A stretch of DNA of 64,000 bases, from NCBI GenBank assembly GCA_963722585.1, contig CAVRNU010000052.1, positions 1 to 64,000 of the forward strand, written 5' to 3'. Numbering within the stretch: position 1 is the first letter of the stretch; each line of letters opens with the position of its first letter. Shown piece after piece: positions 25,587 to 33,513 of this stretch. The stretch is from KBS-96 sp963722585 (GTDB taxonomy: Bacteria > Acidobacteriota > Terriglobia > Bryobacterales > Bryobacteraceae). The translations under genes and the position numbers were made by a program. The notes beneath the pieces were generated by a model. It was not told the origin of the DNA and did not search any database. It was given only the letters and a program-made list of their open reading frames with translations.

Positions 25587-26705
25587 ATGAAGAAGCACCC
25601 GAGGAAATCAGTTCGCCCAGTTTTGGACGCCGCGTATGACGACCTCTGCTCGGGCGTTATTTCGCTCCTGGAGTACGCCCGGCGGACGGCAAGCCGGGCG
25701 GTCAATCACGTGATGACGGCTACGTATTGGGAAATAGGGCGGCGGATCGTTGAGCACGAGCAACAGGGTTCTGAAAGGGCCAAATATGGCGAACGCCTAT
25801 TGGATGAACTAGCGAGAGATTTGACGGAGCGTTTGGGCCGAGGTTTCGCCCGGACGAACCTCTCCCAAATGCGGCTGTTCTACCTCACTCATCGCGAAAT
25901 AATTCAGACACCGTCTGAATTATTTGATGCGTCCGGAAAAATCCAGACGCTGTCTGAACAATCTCTCGCGGGGCAGCTCTTTCCGCTCTCATGGTCTCAC
26001 TACGTGCGTCTGCTGTCGGTCAAAACTGACCAGGCGCGTCAGTTCTATGAAGAGGAGGCGTTGCGGGGCGGCTGGTCAGTCCGGCAGTTGGATCGGCAAA
26101 TAGCAACCCTGTTTTATGAGCGTGCCAAAAAATCGGAAAAGAAACTCTCCTCCAAACCGCATGCAGACGACGCGCTTAGCGCACAGGAGGAAATTAGGGA
26201 CCCGTTCGTACTCGAATTCTTAGACCTGAAAGATGAGTACTCCGAAGGCGATCTGGAGCAGGCCCTCATCCTTCATCTGGAACACTTTCTGCTTGAACTC
26301 GGGAACGATTTCACATTCGTCGCGCGGCAGAAGCGCCTTCGCGTCGGCAACGAGTGGTACAGAATTGATCTGTTGTTTTTTCACCGTCGTCTTCACGCGC
26401 TTGTTCTGATAGATTTGAAGCTCGGAAAATTTACGCACGCCGACGCGGGGCAAATGAATCTCTATCTGAATTACGCTCGCGAACACTGGCGCTATGAGGG
26501 CGAGAGTGAACCCATCGGTCTGATCCTCTGTTCAGAACGAAATGAAGCAGTTGCCCACTATGCATTAGGGCAACTTTCGAACACAATCTTGGCTCGAAAG
26601 TACGAACTGGAGTTACCTTCCGAGGAGCAGCTGGCCGAGGAGCTGACACAGACGCGCCGCGCACTTCTGTTGCGAGGTCGTACGACGGACGATTCGCATG
26701 CGTGA
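25587..26705 (+). CDS. YhcG-family PD-(D/E)XK nuclease domain protein (DUF1016)
   Basis: About 372 aa from the ATG at 25587; a TTG at 25545 is possible. The N-terminal DUF1016_N part ('NHVMTATYWEIGRRIVEHEQQG', 'GRGFARTNLSQMRLFYL') is a helical DNA-binding-like region. The C-terminal nuclease part has 'YRIDLLFFHRRLHALVLIDLKLGKF' with the D ... D-x-K metal site, then 'AGQMNLYLNYAREHW'. YhcG proteins are common beside restriction and defence genes. One short segment (about residues 110-135) repeats 'IQTPSE/IQTLSE', a local duplication. Its job is unproven; an auxiliary nuclease of the element is likely. Confidence 0.85.
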   Translation: MKKHPRKSVRPVLDAAYDDLCSGVISLLEYARRTASRAVNHVMTATYWEIGRRIVEHEQQGSERAKYGERLLDELARDLTERLGRGFARTNLSQMRLFYLTHREIIQTPSELFDASGKIQTLSEQSLAGQLFPLSWSHYVRLLSVKTDQARQFYEEEALRGGWSVRQLDRQIATLFYERAKKSEKKLSSKPHADDALSAQEEIRDPFVLEFLDLKDEYSEGDLEQALILHLEHFLLELGNDFTFVARQKRLRVGNEWYRIDLLFFHRRLHALVLIDLKLGKFTHADAGQMNLYLNYAREHWRYEGESEPIGLILCSERNEAVAHYALGQLSNTILARKYELELPSEEQLAEELTQTRRALLLRGRTTDDSHA

Positions 26706-27141
26706 CGCCTCCCGCCCGCTGCATGCTAAACAGTTATCCAGGCCAGTTGTGAATCGCTGCCATATTGCCGATGCACCCGCGCTTATCTGCCATTCGCGGT
26801 AGAGCGCCCCTGCGCGCCGGAAATTGAATTTAAGTAGTTATTGATGAAATGCGGATCACTTACTCAGGACTTGGTTGAACCATACGCGTAGCACATGCGC
26901 GCCAGCCGCATCGCTGTCGGGACGGAGTTCCGGTTGCCCAGTATGTGTCGAGTATCTGATCTGGCCCTATAGTCCAAGTCGGATCAACGCCAATTGATCT
27001 GGTCTTTGCGGAGTATCAGGAGTGCCTGAATGACCATCTATGTGGACTCTCTTCGCCGGGCTCCGCCTTCGGCAGTCTGCTTGACACAGCCTTGCCGAAA
27101 ATTCGAAGATTTGAGACGCGATAGGATCAAGGGACCCCGCA
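26706..27141. other. intergenic region, no gene seen
   Basis: About 435 bp with no frame resembling a protein. It probably contains the promoter of the next gene. Confidence 0.5.
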
Positions 27142-27447
27142 ATGGAATTACCACCGATTCAAGACAAAACGGTAGAGATTGAACTCTACAAACTCCAACA
27201 CGATATCAACCTAAAATTCTTAACGATCAAACGCATTCTGCTAGCCTATGGAGTCGTAACCGAGGAAGAATTTACAGACACTTACGCCCAAGTAGAATCG
27301 GAACTGCAAAAAACGCAGGATGCAATTGAGGCTTTGGAGCTAATTCAGAGCGGCGGCCTTGAACGCCTGGTCGATGCAGGAATCTTGCCCAGAAACAAGG
27401 GCGAAGCGTCCGCGGGTGTCCCGCATTCCCCATCGAAGCAGGATTAA
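27142..27447 (+). CDS. small helical hypothetical protein (101 aa)
   Basis: Almost entirely helical: 'EIELYKLQHDINLKFLTIKRILL' and 'TYAQVESELQKTQDAIEALELI' look like two coiled-coil segments, followed by a polar tail. AAGGGA lies before the ATG. Codon use is more AT-rich in its first two thirds than in the neighbours. The family is not recognised. It is the first gene after the YhcG nuclease and may belong to the same element. Confidence 0.55.
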   Translation: MELPPIQDKTVEIELYKLQHDINLKFLTIKRILLAYGVVTEEEFTDTYAQVESELQKTQDAIEALELIQSGGLERLVDAGILPRNKGEASAGVPHSPSKQD

Positions 27448-27917
27448 AACCTCGAGGAGTCGAATAGGTGCAGACACCCCAAGCCTGCGCGAGTACGATG
27501 CCGCGAATTTGCTCTTCATCGTCACCTCGAAGAGGCCCCCGCCGGGCAAGGCCGCCGCGCACTCGGTTTGGCCGCTCTCATGAGAGGAACCGGCTCTTTG
27601 GGCCTGAATGCGTCAACAATGGTCGTTCTCGTGATGGAGCGCAGGAACTCCAGTGAAGAGGACGTATCCGAAGCAGCACCCGAATAGGGCGCTTATCTGC
27701 GATAGCGACGGAAGCGGCGACCTCAAGCGGGCCAGGTCGGTTCGATTGCGTGCTTTTTACTCGAACGTGTTCTCCCGAGCTTCTTGTGCAGCCAAAGGTA
27801 AAGATATCCGTCGTTCCGCGATTCTCCCGCCTCACATAAGGATCATCCAGGTGATGATGTGAGGGTACCGGACCGTTGTTATCTCCTTCCAGGCGCTGCG
27901 GGTTTAAACGGTCGCAT
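27448..27917. other. 470-bp gap, no supported gene
   Basis: Several short open frames cover this stretch in both directions, none with a ribosome site or recognisable motif. It might hold the promoter of the downstream defence-like genes. Confidence 0.45.
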
Positions 27918-28388
27918 ATGAGTGTGAGCGATCGTCCTCCCCAGCAGAACGTTCCTCCAGATTGGGGACCTGAACGCGATTTCTGGGTACCGGATGACGG
28001 TCCTGATCCAGACATCCCTTGGCCGGTTGACTTTGAGGTCTGTGGCGTCCCAGACTACGAACCCGCGCCGTTCGCAAAGGACCCGAAGCGGCACGGTAGG
28101 ACGTATATGGCATGGCCAATGTACGACATTGATGATCCGGTCCTGGCCATCGAAACGATTTGCTCGGTTTTGGAGAAGATGAGCCCAACTGCGCTTGAAC
28201 ATTGGTTCGCGCTGCCAGACCGTTTTCTACGTGTTTCGGCCGGCGATACCGAGATGGATCACTCGAAGCTTAACGCAACGGGCTTCCTTATTTCGTCCGA
28301 TGCGATCAGGCGAATTCGTCACCTCAGGCTCCGATTGCAGGTGACCTTCTGCCCGAACGCGCGAGTTCGGGTTGAAAGTGGGTATTAG
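27918..28388 (+). CDS. hypothetical protein upstream of defence-like module
   Basis: 156 aa from the ATG at 27918. The N-terminal third is rich in Pro, Asp and Trp (several 'PDW/PDD/PDP' turns) and probably unstructured. The C-terminal part is helical then strand-rich ('LAIETICSVLEKMSPTALEHWF', 'RIRHLRLRLQVTF'). It is co-directional with the helicase gene 76 bp downstream. I do not recognise the family. It could be an accessory factor of the module or an unrelated cargo gene. Confidence 0.5.
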   Translation: MSVSDRPPQQNVPPDWGPERDFWVPDDGPDPDIPWPVDFEVCGVPDYEPAPFAKDPKRHGRTYMAWPMYDIDDPVLAIETICSVLEKMSPTALEHWFALPDRFLRVSAGDTEMDHSKLNATGFLISSDAIRRIRHLRLRLQVTFCPNARVRVESGY

Positions 28389-28464
28389 GAAGATTCGCGA
28401 CTGAGTTCACAGTCCTACCGGACAGGCTCGCCGTAGCCCGCCGCATACAATAGTTTCTTCGAAC

Positions 28465-31400
28465 ATGAGTATCTTCGACCTGCACGCGAGTGTGGTGCAG
28501 GATTACCGCAGATATGTTCAGAGTTTTCTGAGCATTGCAGATGACCGCCTTCGGGGGTTTGTCGAAAATCAGATCGTGAATGAGGCCGTCTTTTGGCCTG
28601 ACGCATTGCTGCAACTCAACCCAGCCTACGAGTTGGTCGAAGATGTCGCTACTGCGGCTCGGAACGGCACAATCACGGTAGCCACAGCCGAAATCTTCCG
28701 TGATGCGGAAGGCAAACCGATTCGGCTATATCAGCATCAGCGGCGTGCGATCGCAACCGCCGGAGAAAAGCAGTCCTACATCGTTACCAGCGGTACCGGG
28801 CCCGGCAAGAGCCTGACATACTTCATCCCGATCTTCGACGCGATCCTCCGCGGTAACCACTCTGATAAGCGTGTCTGGGCCATCGTGATCTACCCGATGA
28901 ACGCGCTGGTGAACAGTCAATATGAGGCGCTCGAAGCGATGCGGGTTGCCTATAAACAGCGCACAGGCAACGATATGCCAGTCCGCTTCGCAAAGTACAC
29001 GGGACAGGAGAGTGATTCGGACAAGCAGCGCATCCAAATTGAGCGCCCACATATCCTGCTGACCAACTACATGATGTTGGAGATGATGCTGCTCCGGCCC
29101 AAGGAGTCAGCCTTTGTAGACCGGCATCATTCCAATCTTCAATTCCTCGTCCTCGACGAGCTGCACATGTATCGCGGACGGCAGGGAGCGGATGTAGCAA
29201 TGCTGATCCGCCGATTAAAAGAGCGCTGTGGCAACGACCACATTCAGCACATCGGAACCAGCGCCACCATGGTTGCAAGCAGATCCGCAACAGGATCTCA
29301 GCGCAGGCAGGCGGTCGCTGATTTCGCAACCAAAGTTTTCGGCACCGATATCCCTGCTGACAGCGTGATCGAGGAATCGCTCGTTCCTGTAGCCACATTC
29401 GCAGGTGAGCCCGGCGTAGGTCAGCTACGCCTATCCTTGTCCTCCCCAGTTCCCGTTAGTGCTGCGGAGTTGCTAGGCAGTCCTCTAACAAAGTGGCTGG
29501 AAACGGCGGTTGGGATCGAAACGGACTCCGAGGACGTATTCCGCCGCAAGATTCCCCGCAGCTTGAAAGATGTGGCGGCAGATTTAGCAAACGCGACTGG
29601 CGCAGCACCAGAGGCCTGTACAACAAAGTTGCAGGAATTCTTTCTCGCCGGCAGCCGTATTACGCAGTCTGGCGGCGGTGCTGTGTTCCCGTTCAAACTT
29701 CACCAGTTCATCTCGCAGGGCCGCTCAGTTTACGCGACAGCCGAACGACAGGAGCAACGCGAGCTGACTCTTGACGGCCAATACTATGCGAAGCCAAATG
29801 GCGGCTCGGTACAACGGCTCCTATTTCCGCTCACCTTTTGCCGCGTTTGCGGGCAAGAGTATTACAGAGTACTCCTCGACGACAAGAATCAGCAAGTCAC
29901 GCCCGGGGAAGGCAGCTGGGAGGACCCCACCGGCACGGCTGAGCGCGGATACCTGCTACTCACGTCTGCTGACTTCTCATGGACGGCCGACGACCTTCCT
30001 CCCGATTGGCTGGATCCGAAAGGCAGGATCAAACGCGAATATCGCAATCTCGTTCCGCGTGAGCTCTTTGTAAACCCTGACGGGCGCACGTCGCGTTTTG
30101 AGGAAGAGAACGCCACCCGTGCGTACTTCCAAGTAACGCCTTTCCTTATCTGTCAGAACTGCGGTGAATACTATTCGCAACGTGAAGGCGATTTCCGAAA
30201 GCTAACCCGACTGTCAAATGAGGGCCGCAGTTCGGCGACGACGACTCTCGGCATCTCGACACTCCACCATGCACCGGCGGCTGAGATTACAGGCTCTTCC
30301 CGCAAGCTTCTCAGTTTCACCGACAACCGCCAGGACGCCTCATTGCAGGCCGGCCACTTCAATGATTTTGTCCTCGTTTCCGTTCTGCGATCGGCGATTT
30401 ATCGCGCGCTCGATACTCACAGCGAACTGCGCCACTACGATATGGCGGATAAGGCGATGGCGTGTCTCAATCTGCCGCTCCGCGAGTACGCCGCGAACCG
30501 GAATCTCGATCCGGCATCCCCGCAAGCCGACAAAGTTCGTAAAGAGTTTCGGGACCTTATCCAGTTTCGGATCTACGAGGATCTTCGGCGCGGCTGGCGT
30601 GTCATCCACCCGAACCTGGAACAATGTGGACTGCTGAAAATCATCTTTTACGGATTGGAGGGCGCGTGCCAGCGGGATGAGGTTTGGTCCGATGTGCCTG
30701 AGATCGCCTCTTTAAATCCCACAAAAAGGTACGAGATCTTGAAACCGTTTCTGGACTTCGCAAGAAAGAAACTCGCGATCCACGCGGAATGCTTGCGCGA
30801 AACGTACCTACAACAGCTCCGCGTCCGTGTGAACCAGGTCGTCAATGAACGATGGGCTTTCGATGAGTCCGAAGAACGACTCCGCTCCGCCGACCGGATG
30901 ATATTGCCGAACCAAAGCGGCACAATGCCGGGCATTAGGCTGGGCAGAAGCAGTCTGGTCGGGCGGTACTTCCATCGGCACCTGTCCGTGATTCACGATT
31001 ATGCCGTTTTCATCGAGAACCTCGTGGCAGCCCTTACCCAACAGGGCCTGCTTCGCGAGGAGGTGGAGAGGGGTGTTCGATACGTGCAGCTGGAATCGGC
31101 CGCTCTGATCTGGGTGAAAGGAGAAGGCACGCCGCCACCACCCGATCCCATCTATTCCCGCCGCGTAAAGAGTGCAACATACGTTCAGGTTCAACAAAAG
31201 GCGAACGCGTTTTTCAAAGCGCTGTACAGCGACCGTGCCCGGTCGCTAGGCGACGTAGAAGGTCTGGAACATACTGCTCAGATTACGTATGAGAACCGAG
31301 AGGAACGTGAGCGCCGGTTCCGGGCTGGAGACCTAAAGCTGCTCTTCTGCTCCCCAACAATGGAACTGGGTATCGATATTCGCGATCTCCAGCTCGTCCA

Positions 31401-33510
31401 TATGCGCAACGTTCCCCCGACGCCCGCGAGCTACGCGCAACGCAGCGGTCGCGCAGGACGCAAGGGAGATCCGGCACTCATCCTCACCTATTGCTCCGCT
31501 TCCAGCGGACACGATCAGTATTACTTCCGCTTGCGTCACGAGATGGTTGCAGGTTCGGTGCGTCCGCCACGGATTGATCTATCGAATGAGGACCTCGTCC
31601 GCTGCCACATTCAGGCACTCTGGTTCGCCAAGGTCAACCTCCGAATTGAAGGCAGTATCACTGAAATACTCGACCTTGCGGCGGCAGACTACCCGCTTCG
31701 AGAAGAAATCAAGTCTTCGATCACTCTGTCCGAACCCAAGCTGCAAGAGTGCATCGTGCAGGGGCGGCACGTTCTCGAGCTCTGCGGTGCTGATATCAAA
31801 GACGCTACCTGGTACACACCAGACTGGATTGAGAATGTTGTTCGGCACGCGTCCAAGCGCTTCGACCCCGCCTTCGACCGATGGAGGCAACTCTACAGGG
31901 CCGCCCAGTCGCAATTGCAGGAGGCGCAAAACGTCCAGGCCACGACACTGGACGAGAAAACACTGAAAGAGGCACAGCAAAGGATCAATGAGGTCCTCCG
32001 TCAGCGCGGATTACTGAGCAACAGCGGAACCACCCGGCAGGAATCGGACTTCTACCCATATCGATACCTAGCAAGCGAGGGCTTTCTCCCCGGTTATAAC
32101 TTCCCGCGTCTGCCGATCCGCGTTTTTATTCCACGCAGGGAAGGCGAGTTCCTCAGCCGTGCTCGTTTCCTGGCGCTTACTGAGTTCGGTCCGGACAATT
32201 TCGTTTACCACGAGGGGTCGAAATTCCAGGTAAAGCGTTTCTTCGCACCGCCGGGTGGCCTGGCGGCTCTTCAAACGCGGGCAAAGGCCTGCGAAGTCTG
32301 CGGCTATTACAACCGTGAAACAGATGATCTTTGTTCCCATTGCCGGTCCACGCTCGACGGCAGCAACAGCCTGTTCCTCAATCTGCTGAACATGCCCAAT
32401 GCCCGGACGATTCGGCGGGAGCGCATCACTTGTGACGAAGAAGAGCGCATCCGCCGCGGCTATCGGACAACAACCCACTTCCAGTTTGCGAGAGACACAC
32501 AAGGCCGGGAACGCACAGTCGAAGCTGTTATCGGCAAAGATCCGGCATCGCCCTTGCTCCGGGCCGTCTTTGCTCCATCGGCAACTTTGTACCGGATCAA
32601 CCACGGCTGGAAAGGCCGCACGGATGAAGGATACGTCGTCAATCTTGCCAATGGCGAAATCAATCCCGAGCGCGATCCGAACAACGAAAATCAACACCTA
32701 GTACGCCTGTTTGTAAACGACACAAACAACGTGCTCATCCTGTACCCGACAGAGCAGATCCAGACAAGCGAAACGGCCATGGCCACGCTGCAGTTCGCGC
32801 TACAGCGGGGCATCGAGCAAGTCTTCCAGATTGAGGAGTCCGAGCTCGTCTCCGAGCGCATCGGCAAATCAGATCGCCGAGGCATCGTGTTCTGGGAAGC
32901 TTCGGAGGGCGGAGTAGGCGTGCCTCGCCGGGTTGTCGAAGAAGAAGATGCACTGGCAAAAATCGCCTGCGCGGCTCTAGAACGTTTGCATTTCGATCCG
33001 AAGTCGGGCGAGGACAAGAACGAGAATTGCAGTCGTGCCTGCTATCAATGCGTACTGTCGTATTCAAATCAGGCCGATCACCGCAACCTCGATCGGCATC
33101 TTGTGACGGCTGCCCTTCGCGACCTCTCCGAATCCAATACAACTCACGCTCACGCCGGCCGCGACTACGACGGTCAATACACATTTCTCAAAAACCTCAC
33201 CGACAGCCGCTCCAAACTCGAACAGGATTTCATCGAGCATTTGTACAAAACTCGGCGCGACCTGCCGGATGAAGCGCAGAAAGCGCTTGCGGATCTGGGG
33301 ACAATCCCGGACTTTTATTACGCTGGTTCGCATACTTGCGTGTACTGCGACGGTTCCGTCCACGATGAGCCCGAGCAGAAACAGAAAGACGATAACTTCC
33401 GCAGACAACTCCGCGAGCTGGGATATCGCGTCATTGTGGTCCGCTACGAACCGAGTCTGGAAGAACAGCTTGCAAAATATCCGGAAGTGTTCGGCACCGG
33501 GAAAAGGTAA
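28465..33510 (+). CDS. large DEXH helicase with DUF1998 and C-terminal nuclease-like domain (1681 aa)
   Basis: Superfamily 2 helicase of the YprA/DrmA/DruE kind. P-loop residues 109-116 read S-G-T-G-P-G-K-S, with Pro113 where Ser is usual; the DEXH box is Asp231-Glu-Leu-His234. Motif VI lies in 'YAQRSGRAGRKGD' (about 990). Zinc-type Cys pairs occur near 459/462, 563/566 and 1276-1292, and the DUF1998 Cys cluster 'CSRACYQC' near 1520. The last ~90 residues ('IPDFYYAG...CDGSVHDEPEQ...LGYRVIVVRYE') resemble Vsr/DUF559-type PD-(D/E)XK folds. It is the first gene of a tight trio (3-bp gaps) with an SNF2 helicase and a methyltransferase. Helicases of this type drive DISARM and Druantia; here the helicase and DUF1998 parts are in one chain. 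Confidence 0.88.
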   Translation: MSIFDLHASVVQDYRRYVQSFLSIADDRLRGFVENQIVNEAVFWPDALLQLNPAYELVEDVATAARNGTITVATAEIFRDAEGKPIRLYQHQRRAIATAGEKQSYIVTSGTGPGKSLTYFIPIFDAILRGNHSDKRVWAIVIYPMNALVNSQYEALEAMRVAYKQRTGNDMPVRFAKYTGQESDSDKQRIQIERPHILLTNYMMLEMMLLRPKESAFVDRHHSNLQFLVLDELHMYRGRQGADVAMLIRRLKERCGNDHIQHIGTSATMVASRSATGSQRRQAVADFATKVFGTDIPADSVIEESLVPVATFAGEPGVGQLRLSLSSPVPVSAAELLGSPLTKWLETAVGIETDSEDVFRRKIPRSLKDVAADLANATGAAPEACTTKLQEFFLAGSRITQSGGGAVFPFKLHQFISQGRSVYATAERQEQRELTLDGQYYAKPNGGSVQRLLFPLTFCRVCGQEYYRVLLDDKNQQVTPGEGSWEDPTGTAERGYLLLTSADFSWTADDLPPDWLDPKGRIKREYRNLVPRELFVNPDGRTSRFEEENATRAYFQVTPFLICQNCGEYYSQREGDFRKLTRLSNEGRSSATTTLGISTLHHAPAAEITGSSRKLLSFTDNRQDASLQAGHFNDFVLVSVLRSAIYRALDTHSELRHYDMADKAMACLNLPLREYAANRNLDPASPQADKVRKEFRDLIQFRIYEDLRRGWRVIHPNLEQCGLLKIIFYGLEGACQRDEVWSDVPEIASLNPTKRYEILKPFLDFARKKLAIHAECLRETYLQQLRVRVNQVVNERWAFDESEERLRSADRMILPNQSGTMPGIRLGRSSLVGRYFHRHLSVIHDYAVFIENLVAALTQQGLLREEVERGVRYVQLESAALIWVKGEGTPPPPDPIYSRRVKSATYVQVQQKANAFFKALYSDRARSLGDVEGLEHTAQITYENREERERRFRAGDLKLLFCSPTMELGIDIRDLQLVHMRNVPPTPASYAQRSGRAGRKGDPALILTYCSASSGHDQYYFRLRHEMVAGSVRPPRIDLSNEDLVRCHIQALWFAKVNLRIEGSITEILDLAAADYPLREEIKSSITLSEPKLQECIVQGRHVLELCGADIKDATWYTPDWIENVVRHASKRFDPAFDRWRQLYRAAQSQLQEAQNVQATTLDEKTLKEAQQRINEVLRQRGLLSNSGTTRQESDFYPYRYLASEGFLPGYNFPRLPIRVFIPRREGEFLSRARFLALTEFGPDNFVYHEGSKFQVKRFFAPPGGLAALQTRAKACEVCGYYNRETDDLCSHCRSTLDGSNSLFLNLLNMPNARTIRRERITCDEEERIRRGYRTTTHFQFARDTQGRERTVEAVIGKDPASPLLRAVFAPSATLYRINHGWKGRTDEGYVVNLANGEINPERDPNNENQHLVRLFVNDTNNVLILYPTEQIQTSETAMATLQFALQRGIEQVFQIEESELVSERIGKSDRRGIVFWEASEGGVGVPRRVVEEEDALAKIACAALERLHFDPKSGEDKNENCSRACYQCVLSYSNQADHRNLDRHLVTAALRDLSESNTTHAHAGRDYDGQYTFLKNLTDSRSKLEQDFIEHLYKTRRDLPDEAQKALADLGTIPDFYYAGSHTCVYCDGSVHDEPEQKQKDDNFRRQLRELGYRVIVVRYEPSLEEQLAKYPEVFGTGKR

Positions 33511-33513
33511 CTC

